Assembly: GCF_901875635.1 (NCBI RefSeq)
Contig: NZ_CABFMN010000094.1
Coordinates: 1 to 59,257 of the forward strand
Source: Xylophilus ampelinus
GTDB taxonomy: Bacteria; Pseudomonadota; Gammaproteobacteria; Burkholderiales; Burkholderiaceae_C
DNA length: 59,257 nucleotides
Direction of reading: 5' to 3'
This document shows, piece by piece, positions 8,541 to 17,909 of this stretch; position 1 is the stretch's first letter, and each line of letters starts with the position of its first letter. The notes under the pieces were generated by a model. That model saw nothing but the letters and a program-made list of their open reading frames with translations. It was not told the origin of the DNA and did not search any database. Both the position numbers and the translations under genes were made by a program.

Positions 8541-9692
8541 ATGGCCAGCAAAGCCATCGTCAGCGGCGTGTACGACACTCAGGTCGGCTCGCTGCCGGAA
8601 AGCACCTGCATGTCGCTGCACACCGAGGCCACCCTCGGCGCGCTCGCCGATGCGGGGTTGAAGCTGTCGGACATCGACGGCCTGCTCACCGCGTATTCTT
8701 TCGCCTCGCCGCAGCTGATGCTCGGCGGCGTGCTCGCCGAGTATCTCGGCTTCGGGCCCAAGGTCAACGCCTCGATCTGCATGGGAGGCATGACCGGCGG
8801 GCTGCTGGTGCGGCACGCCGAGTCGCTGGTGCGCTCGGGCATGTGCCGCCACGTGCTGTGCGTGACCGGCGACAACCGCCTCACCGGCATGGGCGAGAAG
8901 GTGCAGGCCGCGCTCGCCGACGTGGGACACGCGCAGTACGAGCAGCCCTACGGCATGAGCGTGCCGGCGGCTTTCGCGATGGCCGCGCAAGTCTACTTTC
9001 ACGAAGGCTGGCTGAACGGCGACCACCTCGCCGCGGTGGCGGTGAACCAGCGCGCCAACGCGGCGCTGCACCCGCAGTCGCACATGAAGAAGCCGATCAC
9101 GATGGACGACGTGCGCAGGTCCAAGGTGATTGCGTCGCCGCTGCGTATGCTCGACTGCTGTCCCGTCTCCGACGGCGGCGCGGCGGTGATCGTCAGTGCT
9201 TCCGAGACCGGGCGCGACAGGCCCAAGCGTTCCGTCGAGCTGCTCGCCACCGGCGAGGGCCACACGCACGAGCACATCTTCGCCGCGCCGTCGCTGGTGG
9301 ACTTCGGCTGCCGCGAATCGGTGGCCGACGCGCTCGGCCACGCCGGACTGAAGCATGCCGACGTGGACTGCGCGCACATCTACGACTGCTTCACCAGCAC
9401 GCTGCTCATCACGCTCGAGTCGATGGGCTTCTACGAGCGCGGCGCGGCGGGGCCGGCGGCGCTGGCCGGCGAGTTCGCGATCGGCGGCAGGTTCCCGGTC
9501 AACACCAACGGCGGCCTGCTGTCGTACGGCTCGTCCGGCGCGGCGGGCGGCATGTTCCATGTGGTCGAGGCGGTGCGCCAGCTGCGCGGCGAATGCGGGC
9601 CGCGCCAGGTGAAGGACGCCGAGGTGGCGCTTGCGCACACGCTGGGCGGCATCTTCTCGGGCCATTGCTCGATCCTGCTGGGGAGGGTCTGA
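8541..9692 (+). CDS. thiolase-like protein (SCP-x/Ltp type), first copy
   Basis: Thiolase-fold protein of the lipid-transfer-protein type (383 aa), preceded by AAGGAG about 5 bases before the ATG. It has a Cys at the nucleophile region (NASICMGGMTGG). The canonical GHP histidine motif is changed to YGSSGAAGG, and the C-terminal Cys motif is replaced by AHTLGG, so ordinary thiolysis looks unlikely. In actinobacterial steroid degradation the related Ltp2 partners with a DUF35 protein to catalyse retro-aldol cleavage of a hydroxyacyl-CoA. A DUF35 gene follows directly here (2-base gap), then two MaoC-type genes, so an aldolase role is the best inference. It could also be an acyltransferase of unknown type. 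Confidence 0.82.
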   Translation: MASKAIVSGVYDTQVGSLPESTCMSLHTEATLGALADAGLKLSDIDGLLTAYSFASPQLMLGGVLAEYLGFGPKVNASICMGGMTGGLLVRHAESLVRSGMCRHVLCVTGDNRLTGMGEKVQAALADVGHAQYEQPYGMSVPAAFAMAAQVYFHEGWLNGDHLAAVAVNQRANAALHPQSHMKKPITMDDVRRSKVIASPLRMLDCCPVSDGGAAVIVSASETGRDRPKRSVELLATGEGHTHEHIFAAPSLVDFGCRESVADALGHAGLKHADVDCAHIYDCFTSTLLITLESMGFYERGAAGPAALAGEFAIGGRFPVNTNGGLLSYGSSGAAGGMFHVVEAVRQLRGECGPRQVKDAEVALAHTLGGIFSGHCSILLGRV

Positions 9693-9694
9693 CC

Positions 9695-10108
9695 ATGGCC
9701 GACGTGCAAGCCAAGCCGGTGCCGGTGCCCGACGGCATCAGCCGCACCTACTGGGAAGGCGCCAGCCTCGGCGAATTCCGCTACCAGCGCTGCGGCGCCT
9801 GCGGCAAGGCGCAGTTCTACGCGCGCAACGCCTGCGTGCACTGCCACGCCACCGACCTGGCCTGGCACAAGGCGGGCGGGGGCGGGCGCATCGCCAGCTT
9901 CTCGGTGATCCACCGCGCGCCGCTGGCCGCCTTCGCCGGCGACACGCCCTACGTGCTCGCGCTGGTGGACCTCGACGAGGGCTTGCGCTTCATGTGCAAC
10001 GTGCTGCGCTGCGACCCGGCGCAGGTGCGCATCGGCATGCCGGTGCGCGTGTGCTTCGAGTCGCGCCCGGGCAGCGAACAGAAGATTCCCCAGGTGGAGC
10101 CCGCATGA
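9695..10108 (+). CDS. DUF35 / OB-fold zinc-ribbon protein, first copy
   Basis: Small protein (137 aa) with an N-terminal rubredoxin-like zinc ribbon, CX2CX10CX2C (CGACG to CVHC, about residues 33-49), followed by an OB-fold acyl-CoA-binding domain (PF12172 plus PF01796). The start ATG at 9695 is 2 bases after the thiolase-like stop; upstream in-frame codons are the shadow of that gene. Family members bind and activate thiolase-like partners such as Ltp2, so it most likely forms a complex with the 8541-9692 product. The stop overlaps the next start (ATGA at 10105-10108). Confidence 0.86.
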   Translation: MADVQAKPVPVPDGISRTYWEGASLGEFRYQRCGACGKAQFYARNACVHCHATDLAWHKAGGGGRIASFSVIHRAPLAAFAGDTPYVLALVDLDEGLRFMCNVLRCDPAQVRIGMPVRVCFESRPGSEQKIPQVEPA

Positions 10109-10506
10109 GCGAAAAACCGATCTTCAACTACGCCCACTACGAGCCGGGCAAGCACTACGGCGCGCGCGACTTTGCCGTCGACGAATCGACCGTCGCCAAA
10201 TGGCGTTCCGTCTACCCGAACGACGACGACCCCGGTGTGATGCCGGCCGGCATGCTGGCGATGATCGTCATCGACGCGGTGCTGACGCTCAACTCGCCGC
10301 GCCCGCCCGGCGGCGTGCACGGCGGCCAGACCTTCGACGTCTGGCGCATGCCGCGCATCGGCGAGAACATCCGCACCGACGTGTGGTGCCTCGACAAGGA
10401 GATCAAGAAGGAACGCAAGTGGGTGCGCGTGCGCAGCGAGACGCGTGCCGTGGGATCGAACGAACTGCTGTTCACCGGCGTCATGACGACGCTGGTGGCG
10501 CATTAG
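10105..10506 (+). CDS. MaoC-like hotdog protein, non-catalytic half
   Basis: Single hotdog-domain protein (133 aa) resembling the N-terminal FAS1/MaoC-like dehydratase half. No NPxH-type hydratase motif is visible; instead it has VMPAGMLAMIVID and GGVHGGQTFD. In steroid-type heteromeric hydratases (ChsH1-ChsH2) one subunit lacks catalytic residues and builds the substrate pocket, and this protein probably pairs in that way with the next gene's product. It overlaps the upstream DUF35 gene by 4 bases and ends 22 bases before the likely start of the catalytic partner. Confidence 0.78.
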   Translation: MSEKPIFNYAHYEPGKHYGARDFAVDESTVAKWRSVYPNDDDPGVMPAGMLAMIVIDAVLTLNSPRPPGGVHGGQTFDVWRMPRIGENIRTDVWCLDKEIKKERKWVRVRSETRAVGSNELLFTGVMTTLVAH

Positions 10507-10528
10507 ACGCAGCAGAGGAGGAGTGCCC

Positions 10529-10918
10529 GTGCAGGCGCAACTGACACCATCGACCAAGCACGTCGACTTCGACACCATCATGAAGTATGCGGCGGTGACG
10601 AACGACTACAACCCGATCCACGTCGACAAGGAATTCGCCGCCAAGAGCCCGATGGGCGGCATCATCGCCCACGGCACGATGTCGGTGGCGCTGATCTGGC
10701 AGGCCTTGAAGAACACGCTCGGCGTGCAGATGCTGAACAGGATCCACCTGGAGATCAAGTTCGTGCAGCCGGTGCGCATCGACGACGACGTGACCGGCGG
10801 CGGCGAACTGCGCGCCGGCAGCGAGCCGCCCCTGTACGACGTGTGGGTGCGCAACGCCAAGAGCCAGGACGTGATCAAGGGCACCGCCACTATCAAGCCA
10901 GCGGAAAGAACACGATGA
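10529..10918 (+). CDS. MaoC-like (R)-hydratase, catalytic half
   Basis: Hotdog enoyl-CoA hydratase (129 aa) with the hydratase-2 motif NDYNPIHVD followed by GGIIAHGTMS, which supplies the Asp/His pair for water addition. I choose GTG at 10529 because AGGAGG at 10516-10521 is 7 bases upstream; the earlier in-frame GTG at 10523 sits one base after that site. It probably forms a heteromer with the preceding non-catalytic hotdog protein. Its stop overlaps the next thiolase-like start (ATGA at 10915-10918). The expected reaction is hydration of a 2-enoyl-CoA, giving a substrate for retro-aldol cleavage by the thiolase/DUF35 pair. Confidence 0.86.
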   Translation: MQAQLTPSTKHVDFDTIMKYAAVTNDYNPIHVDKEFAAKSPMGGIIAHGTMSVALIWQALKNTLGVQMLNRIHLEIKFVQPVRIDDDVTGGGELRAGSEPPLYDVWVRNAKSQDVIKGTATIKPAERTR

Positions 10919-12081
10919 GTCTGAAGAACTCCGCCTGCATCGCAGGCGCCTACGAACACCCAATCCGGCGCGCGGACGACAAGTCGGTCGCGCAACTGCA
11001 CGGCGAGGTCGCGCGCGGCGCGCTGGCCGACGCTGGGCTGACGCTGAAGGACGTCGACGGCTACTTCTGCGCCGGCGATGCGCCCGGCCTGGGCGCGCTG
11101 TCGATGGTTGACTACCTCGGCATGAAAGTGCGCCACGTGGACACCACCGAGACCGGCGGTTCGTCGTACCTGGTGCACGTGGCGCACGCCGCCGCCGCCA
11201 TCGCCGCCGGGCGCTGCAACGTCGCGCTGATCACGCTGGCCGGCCGGCCCAAGGCCGAGGGCATGGCCACCGGCACCGCGCCGCGCAACTACGGCCCCGC
11301 GCCCGACGTGCCCTTTGAGCTGCCCTATGCGCCGACCACGGTCAACATGTACGCGATGGCGGCGATGCGCCACATGCACGAGCACGGCACGACGAGCGAG
11401 CAGCTCGCGTGGATCCGCGTCGCCGCCTCGCACCACGCGCAGCACAACCCGCACGCGATGGTGCGCGACGTGGTCACGGTGAAGGACGTGGTCGGCTCGC
11501 CGATGATCGCCGACCCGCTGCACCGGCTGGACTGCTGCGTCATCAGCGACGGCGGCGGCGCGCTGGTGGTGGTGCGGCCCGAGATCGCGCGCAGCCTGGA
11601 GCGTCCGGTCGTCGACATCATCGGCACCGGCGAGTACCAGCGCGCGCAGAGCGGCGGCAAGGTCGACCTGCTGACCACCGGCGCGGCGTGGACCGGCAAG
11701 GCCGCGTTCGCCGAGGCCGGCGTGAAGCCCTCGGACATCCAGTACGCGTCGATCTACGACAGCTTCACGATCACCGTGCTGCTCACGCTGGAGGACCTGG
11801 GCTTCTGCGCCAAGGGGCAGGGCGGCCGCTTCGTCAGCGACGGCAACCTAATCTCGGGCAGCGGCAAGCTGCCCTTCAACACCGACGGCGGCGGCCTGTG
11901 CAACAACCACCCGGGTAACCGCGGCGGCATGACCAAGGTGATCGAGGCCGTTCGCCAGCTGCGCGGCGAGGCCCACCCCAAGGTGCAGGTGCCGAACTGC
12001 CGGCTTGCGCTCGCGCACGGCACAGGCGGTTCGCTCGGCACCCGGCACGGCAGTGCCACCCTGATCCTGGAGCGCGCATGA
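10915..12081 (+). CDS. thiolase-like protein (SCP-x/Ltp type), second copy
   Basis: Second lipid-transfer-type thiolase homologue of the operon (388 aa). The nucleophile region reads DTTETGGSS with no Cys. It keeps a His-Pro in NNHPGNRGG. The C-terminal Cys motif is replaced by AHGTGGS. Loss of both thiolase cysteines fits Ltp-type aldolases better than beta-ketothiolases. The IYDSFT segment is conserved with the first copy (IYDCFT). ATGA overlaps on both sides (10915-10918 and 12078-12081) couple it to the MaoC gene and to its own DUF35 partner. Substrate unknown; its divergence from the first copy suggests a second cleavage step or a heteromer. Confidence 0.82.
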   Translation: MSLKNSACIAGAYEHPIRRADDKSVAQLHGEVARGALADAGLTLKDVDGYFCAGDAPGLGALSMVDYLGMKVRHVDTTETGGSSYLVHVAHAAAAIAAGRCNVALITLAGRPKAEGMATGTAPRNYGPAPDVPFELPYAPTTVNMYAMAAMRHMHEHGTTSEQLAWIRVAASHHAQHNPHAMVRDVVTVKDVVGSPMIADPLHRLDCCVISDGGGALVVVRPEIARSLERPVVDIIGTGEYQRAQSGGKVDLLTTGAAWTGKAAFAEAGVKPSDIQYASIYDSFTITVLLTLEDLGFCAKGQGGRFVSDGNLISGSGKLPFNTDGGGLCNNHPGNRGGMTKVIEAVRQLRGEAHPKVQVPNCRLALAHGTGGSLGTRHGSATLILERA

Positions 12082-12476
12082 GTCTGAACATCGGCCGGCG
12101 CCAGATGCCGGCGCCCACCGTCTACCCCGACGCCAAGCCGTTCTGGGATGCTGCCGCCGAGGGCCGGCTGCTCGTCAAGCGCTGCCGCGACTGCGGCGAG
12201 CACCACCACTATCCGCGCGACGGCTGCCCGTTCTGCGGCAGCCTGAACACCGAGTGGCGACAGGCCGGCGGGCAGGGCACGATCTACAGCTTCAGCGTCA
12301 TGCGCCGTGCCGAGGTGCCCTATGTCGTCGCCTACGTGACGCTCGACGAGGGCCCGTCGATGATGACCAACATCGTCGATGCCGATGCCGACGCGATTCG
12401 CATCGGCCAGCGCGTGGCGGTGCGGTTCCAACCGAGCGAGGGTGGGTCGCCGCTGCCGGTGTTCGTGCCGGTGTGA
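12078..12476 (+). CDS. DUF35 / OB-fold zinc-ribbon protein, second copy
   Basis: Zinc-ribbon plus OB-fold protein (132 aa) with CX2CX10CX2C (CRDCG to CPFCG). The OB-fold half follows (GTIYSFSVMRR, then VAYVTLDEGP). It overlaps the upstream thiolase-like gene by 4 bases and is the last gene of the operon. As with the first copy, it is expected to bind CoA and support the adjacent thiolase-like protein. Only 36 bases separate its stop from the end of the converging livF gene, with no obvious hairpin terminator there. Confidence 0.86.
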   Translation: MSLNIGRRQMPAPTVYPDAKPFWDAAAEGRLLVKRCRDCGEHHHYPRDGCPFCGSLNTEWRQAGGQGTIYSFSVMRRAEVPYVVAYVTLDEGPSMMTNIVDADADAIRIGQRVAVRFQPSEGGSPLPVFVPV

Positions 12477-12512
12477 CCTTCGTTGGCCGGCAAGGCTCGG
12501 ACCCCGTTACAT

Positions 12513-13307
<795 letters not shown>

Positions 13308-13335
13308 CGGAGGCTCGGGCGCGTAGAGGTTGCGA

Positions 13336-14586
13336 TCACTTGTTCGCTTTGGCGAAGTCGGCCGAATTGGCCTTGATGAGCGTGTTCACCAAGCCGGTGT
13401 AGTCCGCGAACCAGGGCGTCTGCGGCACCCACTTCGTGCCGTCCCACATGTCGATGCGGGTCTTGCCGCCGCCGCCGTGGTCTTGTGGAGTCACCGTGAT
13501 CGGCGCCATGAAGCCCTTGGCGTCGAAGTTCTTCAGACCGTACATGCCTTGGCGGATCTTTTCCGCCGTCAGCGGCATGCCCTGCGTCTTGATCGCCAGA
13601 CGCACACCTTCGAACACCGAGGAATACACGGCCAGGCCGGTGTTGTAGTAGGAATCGGCCACCAGCTTGCGGTCGCCATTGCCCTTGCCCTTGTCGTACA
13701 GCTCTCGCAGGATGTCCTGCACCAGAGGGTGTTCGGCGCCGCCGCTCACCACGGCAGAACGCTTCAATCCCTTGGCGGCAGCGGCGCCGAAGTTGTTGAT
13801 GTCGACCTCGTTGATCCAGTTGCCGGTCACCATGCGGTCGATCGGGATGCCGTTGCGCTGCATCTCGCGGAACGAGATCGGGTTCAGCGGCGAGAAGGAC
13901 CACAGCACCACCCAGTCGGGCTGGAAGCGACGGATCTGCGCGAAGGCGGCGCTTTGGTCGTTGCCAGGCACCGGGAACGGGAAGGTCTGGAAGTCGTAGC
14001 CCTCCAGGCGCTTGAGCGCTTCGAAGACCGGCATCGGCTCTCTGCCGAACGGTGTATCCAGGTAGAGGAACGCGACCTTCTTGCCTTTCAGATTGCCGCC
14101 TGCCTGCTTCTTGAAGTAACTGATGATGTTGGCGGCCTGACCCCAGTACGTGGGCGCCAGTACGAAGACGTTCTTGAACACCTCGCCGTCCACCGCGTCG
14201 CCGCGCCCCACCAGCGGCTGCACGAGGATATTGCCGTCCTGCATGATGCGCGGCAGCGCGGCGCGCGACACCGGCGTGGAGAAGAAGTCGAAGACCATCA
14301 CGCCCTCGCGCTTGAGGCGCTCGTAGCAGTCGATGCCGCGCTGGGGTTCGTTGCCGTGGTCCTGCACGATCACCTGGATCGGCCGCCCCTCGAGCCCGCC
14401 GCGAAGGTTGAGCAGATCGGCGTAATCCTTGGCCGCCTGCGCCACCTGCGGCACCGCGGCGACGTAGATCTTGGTGAGGTCGTAGCACAGTCCGAAGCGC
14501 ACCGGATCGGCGGCCTGTGCTTCTGCGGCCGCCGAGGCGGCTGCGAACAGGGCAGCTGCGAATGTTTGAATCAAGCCGGCGCGCAT
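13336..14586 (-). CDS. ABC transporter substrate-binding protein, second copy
   Basis: Periplasmic receptor (416 aa) of the Liv/amide-type family (PF13458). The ATG at 14586 gives a signal peptide ending near AEAQA and is preceded by GGAGA; in-frame codons further upstream belong to the shadow of the first copy. The start FGLCYDLTKIYVAAVPQ and the end DMWDGTKWVPQTPW closely match the neighbouring receptor gene, so the two arose by tandem duplication and then diverged. Typical Burkholderiales relatives deliver aromatic or other hydrophobic carboxylates to LivHMGF. Ligand unknown. Confidence 0.9.
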   Translation of the reverse strand: MRAGLIQTFAAALFAAASAAAEAQAADPVRFGLCYDLTKIYVAAVPQVAQAAKDYADLLNLRGGLEGRPIQVIVQDHGNEPQRGIDCYERLKREGVMVFDFFSTPVSRAALPRIMQDGNILVQPLVGRGDAVDGEVFKNVFVLAPTYWGQAANIISYFKKQAGGNLKGKKVAFLYLDTPFGREPMPVFEALKRLEGYDFQTFPFPVPGNDQSAAFAQIRRFQPDWVVLWSFSPLNPISFREMQRNGIPIDRMVTGNWINEVDINNFGAAAAKGLKRSAVVSGGAEHPLVQDILRELYDKGKGNGDRKLVADSYYNTGLAVYSSVFEGVRLAIKTQGMPLTAEKIRQGMYGLKNFDAKGFMAPITVTPQDHGGGGKTRIDMWDGTKWVPQTPWFADYTGLVNTLIKANSADFAKANK

Positions 14587-14610
14587 GGGCGGTCTCCTCG
14601 TTGAAGGAGC

Positions 14611-14632
14611 GGCGCCCGGAAGCCGGGCCGCC
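14611..14632 (-). terminator. intercistronic hairpin between the two receptor genes
   Basis: On the minus strand GCCCGG-CTT-CCGGGC forms a 6-bp stem with a 3-base loop, extended by three more pairs around a single bulged G. It lies in the 62-base gap between the two binding-protein genes and has no T-run. It is more likely an mRNA-stabilising or partial attenuation element than a full terminator, because livF continues downstream. Confidence 0.45.
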
Positions 14633-14648
14633 GCTGCAGGGTTTGTGT

Positions 14649-15893
14649 TTACTTGCCAGCTGACTTGGCGAAGTCGCCCGAGTGCTGCTTGACGGTGCTC
14701 CAGACCAGGTCGGTGTATTCGGCGGACCAATCGCTCTGCGGGACCCATTTGGTGCCGTCCCACATCTCAATGCGCGTCTTGCCGCCACCGCCATGATCCT
14801 TGCCGGTCACGGTCAGGGCGGGTTGCAGCCCGCCGGCGTCGAAGTTGCGAATGCTCTCGAGCCCCTTGCGCATCTTCTCCGCCGTCAGCGGGGCCCGTTC
14901 GCTCTTCAGGGCCAGACGGGCACCTTCGAAGATCGTGGCATAGGTCGCCAATCCCAGCCCGTAGTAGATGTCAGACACGAGTTTCCGATCGCCATTGCCT
15001 TTGCCCTTGTCGTAGAGCTCCTGGAGGATGGCCTTGATGGTGGGGTGATCGGTGCCACTGACCACCGGCGTGGCGCGCCGGATTCCCTTGGCCGCCTCGG
15101 CGCCGATATTGGCGATGTCCACGTCGTTCAGCCAGTTCACGCTGACCACCCGGTCCAGCGGGATGCCGTTGCGCTTGGCTTCCTTGGCCGCCACCACGTG
15201 CATGGCCGAGAAGGCCCAGTGCACGATCAGGTCGGGCTGGAACCGCCGCAACTGCGACCACGCCGAAGTCTGGTCGTTGCCGGGAAGCGGGTAGGGGAAC
15301 AGTTGGAGCTCGAACCCTTCCCGCTTCTGCAGTTCCTGCATGACGGGAATGGGCTCCTGGCCGAACGGGTAGTCGATGTACAGGAAGGCGATCTTCTTGC
15401 CCTTCAGATTGCCGCCGGACTGCTTCTTGAAGTGACCGACGATGTTGGCCGCCTGGCCCCAGTAGGTCGGGCCCAAGGGGAAGACCCACTTGAAGACTTC
15501 GCCGTCAACGGCGTCACCTCGGCCGACCATGGCCTGGATCATGACTTCCCCGTCCTTCATGGCGCGCGGAAGGACGGCACGCGACACCGGTGTGGACAAC
15601 AGGTCAACCGTCAGTACCTGGCCTTTCACCCGCTCGTAGCACTCGATGCCGCGCTGCGGCTCGTTGCCGTGGTCCTGCACGATGATCTCGACCGGGTTGC
15701 CTTCGATGCCTCCCCGCAGATTGGTCAGCGCCGCGTAGTCTTTGGCAGCTTGGGCGAACTGGGGGGTGACGAAGGTGTAGGCCTTCGTCAGGTCGTAGCA
15801 CAGCGCGAAGCGGATCGGTTCGGCGGCGAACGAAGCTTGGGCCCCCACCGCGAACGCGGCGGCGCCGATCAGCAGTTTGAGTCGTCGGATCAT
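14649..15893 (-). CDS. ABC transporter substrate-binding protein, first copy
   Basis: Periplasmic ligand-binding protein (414 aa) with a clear signal peptide (positive MIRRLK start, hydrophobic core, cleavage near ASFA) and a good ribosome site (AGGAG) before the ATG at 15893. The mature protein begins AEPIRFALCYDLTK. Paralogous to the following receptor gene over its whole length, including DHGNEPQRGI and ELYDKGKGNGDRK. Two receptors serving one LivHMGF complex would broaden the range of imported ligands. It lies 47 bases after livM. Confidence 0.9.
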   Translation of the reverse strand: MIRRLKLLIGAAAFAVGAQASFAAEPIRFALCYDLTKAYTFVTPQFAQAAKDYAALTNLRGGIEGNPVEIIVQDHGNEPQRGIECYERVKGQVLTVDLLSTPVSRAVLPRAMKDGEVMIQAMVGRGDAVDGEVFKWVFPLGPTYWGQAANIVGHFKKQSGGNLKGKKIAFLYIDYPFGQEPIPVMQELQKREGFELQLFPYPLPGNDQTSAWSQLRRFQPDLIVHWAFSAMHVVAAKEAKRNGIPLDRVVSVNWLNDVDIANIGAEAAKGIRRATPVVSGTDHPTIKAILQELYDKGKGNGDRKLVSDIYYGLGLATYATIFEGARLALKSERAPLTAEKMRKGLESIRNFDAGGLQPALTVTGKDHGGGGKTRIEMWDGTKWVPQSDWSAEYTDLVWSTVKQHSGDFAKSAGK

Positions 15894-15940
15894 GGAGACA
15901 CTCCTCGTCAGGGTTGAGGTTGCGGTGGGATGGAACTCGC

Positions 15941-17014
15941 TTAGCGGCGGGCGTAACCGAAAGGCCAGAAGATGAAGTAGTTGCGCAGGTTGCTGTAGAT
16001 CTTGGCCAGGCCCAGCGGTTCAAACAGGAGAAACCCGATGATCAGCACGCCATAGAGGAACGCAGGGATGTGCGCCAGCAGCTCGATGCCGATCTTCAGG
16101 TCGGCGGCCTGGGCGGCGGCAAAGATGAGATTGGCCACGATGCCGGGCAGCAGCAGGATGAAGGCCACGCCGAAGTAGCAGCCGATCACGCTGCCCAGGC
16201 CGCCCACGATCACCATCGCCAGCACCTGGATCGACACGTTCACGGCGAACTGCTCCGGCGTGACCGCGCGGTAAAAGGTGAAGATCAGGATCGCGCCCGT
16301 GACGCCGCCGATGAACGACGACATCGCGAAGGCCACCAGCTTGTAGTAGAAGCTGTTGACGCCGATCACCGCCGCGGCAAAGTCCTTCTCGCGCACGGCC
16401 ACCAGGGCGCGGCCGAGGCCGGAGCGGCGCAGGTTGAGCATGAAGATGGTGACCAGCACGCACCAGACGAGCGCCACGTAGTAGAGCCCGGCATCCGAGC
16501 TCACCTCGATCCCCAGCAGGCGCAGCGGCGGTGCCTGGATGGTGGCCTGGGTGCCGCCGCTGACCGCGGGCACCTTGTTGATCACCCAGTCCATCACGAA
16601 CTGCAGCGCCAGCGTGCTCAGCGCGAGGTACAGGCCGCGCACCCGCAGTGCGGTGATCGCGAACGCGCTGCCGATGAGTGTGGACACGACACCGGCCAGC
16701 AGCAGCGCGATCTCGAACGGGATTCCCTTCAGCGTGGCATGCACCGCGGTGTAGGCGCCGATGCCCATGATGGCGGCGTAGCCGAAGTGGAACTGCCCGG
16801 CCCAGCCAAGGATCAGGTTCAGGCCCAGCGCAGCGGCCGTCCAGATGAGCCACGGCAGCATGTAGCTCTTCATGTACAGCGGGCTCAGCAGCACCGGCGC
16901 AGCGACCGCCAGCACCAGCAGCACGGCGATCTGCCAGCGGTCGAAGGGAATGGGAAACAGCTGCCGGTCGCCGCGGTAGGTGCTGTGGTGGATGCCGGCC
17001 TGACGAAAGAACAT
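15941..17014 (-). CDS. livM: ABC transporter permease LivM
   Basis: Inner-membrane permease (357 aa) of a branched-chain-type importer. It has many hydrophobic segments and the family landmarks LGLNLILGWAGQFHFGYAAIMGIGAY near residues 60-85 and VIGVNSFYYKL with MVIVGGLGSVIG in the C-terminal half. I choose the ATG at 17014; codons further upstream in the frame overlap livH and are not homologous. The gap from livH is 5 bases. It works with LivH, LivG and LivF to import the ligand brought by the two receptors. Confidence 0.92.
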   Translation of the reverse strand: MFFRQAGIHHSTYRGDRQLFPIPFDRWQIAVLLVLAVAAPVLLSPLYMKSYMLPWLIWTAAALGLNLILGWAGQFHFGYAAIMGIGAYTAVHATLKGIPFEIALLLAGVVSTLIGSAFAITALRVRGLYLALSTLALQFVMDWVINKVPAVSGGTQATIQAPPLRLLGIEVSSDAGLYYVALVWCVLVTIFMLNLRRSGLGRALVAVREKDFAAAVIGVNSFYYKLVAFAMSSFIGGVTGAILIFTFYRAVTPEQFAVNVSIQVLAMVIVGGLGSVIGCYFGVAFILLLPGIVANLIFAAAQAADLKIGIELLAHIPAFLYGVLIIGFLLFEPLGLAKIYSNLRNYFIFWPFGYARR

Positions 17015-17019
17015 GGTGA

Positions 17020-17907
17020 TCAGATCCTCTGGATGTCTTCGCGGCCGAACAGGCCATGGGGGCGGATCAGGATGGTCAGCACGAGCGTGGCGGCCACCAC
17101 CAGCTCGCGGCTGCCGCCGCCGACGAGGCGGTCGAGGTAGCCCGAGGCGACGCCCTGGAACATGCCCAGCAGCAGGCCCGCGACGATGGTGCCGCCGATG
17201 CTGTCCAGGCCACCCAACACCGCGACGGTGATGCCCATCAGCAGCAGCAGCGACAGCGACTGGTCCACGCCCTGGATCGAGCCCCACAGCGCGCCGGCCA
17301 GCGTGGCCACCACGGCCGACATCGCCCACGACAGCGCCACGCCGCGCTCCACCGAGATGCCCACCGACCAGGAGGCGGTGTAGTCGTCGGAGATCGCGCG
17401 CAGCACGATGCCCATGCGCGTCCGGAAGAACAGCAGGAAGAAGCCGAACAGGCCGATTGCCACCGCGCCGCCGGCGACGTAGCTGCGGTTGATGAGCACC
17501 GGCCCGATGAACAGCGGATCCGACGAAATCGGCAGCGGCAGCGGACGGTTCGTGCCGCCCCAGGCGACGAGCGCCGCGGCGCGCACGAAGATGTCCAGCG
17601 CCAGCGTCATCATGAGAATCATGATCAACGGGCGGCCCGCCAGGCGGCGCAGCGCCACGCGCTCGATGCCCATGCCGATGCCGAACATGACCAGCATGCC
17701 CAAGGGCAACGCCGCCCAGATGGGCATCTTGAGCGTCTCGAACAGCGCCAGCACCACGTAGGCGCCGAGCATCGCGAGCGCACCCTGCGCCAGGTTGGGC
17801 ACCGACGAGGACTTGTAGATCAGCACGATGCCCAGCGCCACCAGCGAATACATCAGCCCGGACAGCGCGCCGTTGATCGCCAGTTCGAGGAAAAAGGGCC
17901 AATCCAT
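17020..17907 (-). CDS. livH: ABC transporter permease LivH
   Basis: Inner-membrane permease (295 aa) with about eight hydrophobic segments. Family landmarks are NGALSGLMYSLVALG at the start, VPNLAQGALAMLGAY near residue 37 and AVLGGLDSIGGTIVAG in the C-terminal third. It starts 2 bases after the acyl-CoA synthetase stop (17910) and ends 5 bases before livM, so synthesis is coupled. It forms the heterodimeric channel with LivM. Confidence 0.92.
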   Translation of the reverse strand: MDWPFFLELAINGALSGLMYSLVALGIVLIYKSSSVPNLAQGALAMLGAYVVLALFETLKMPIWAALPLGMLVMFGIGMGIERVALRRLAGRPLIMILMMTLALDIFVRAAALVAWGGTNRPLPLPISSDPLFIGPVLINRSYVAGGAVAIGLFGFFLLFFRTRMGIVLRAISDDYTASWSVGISVERGVALSWAMSAVVATLAGALWGSIQGVDQSLSLLLLMGITVAVLGGLDSIGGTIVAGLLLGMFQGVASGYLDRLVGGGSRELVVAATLVLTILIRPHGLFGREDIQRI

Positions 17908-17909
17908 GT

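Noticed and set aside
10523..10528. GTG at 10523 as start of the catalytic MaoC gene
   Set aside because: It sits one base after the AGGAGG ribosome site, too close for initiation; GTG at 10529 has proper spacing.
8541..12081. Calling the two thiolase-like genes acetyl-CoA acetyltransferases
   Set aside because: The C-terminal thiolase Cys motif is replaced in both, the GHP histidine is lost in the first, and the nucleophile Cys is missing in the second. With DUF35 neighbours an Ltp-type role is more consistent.
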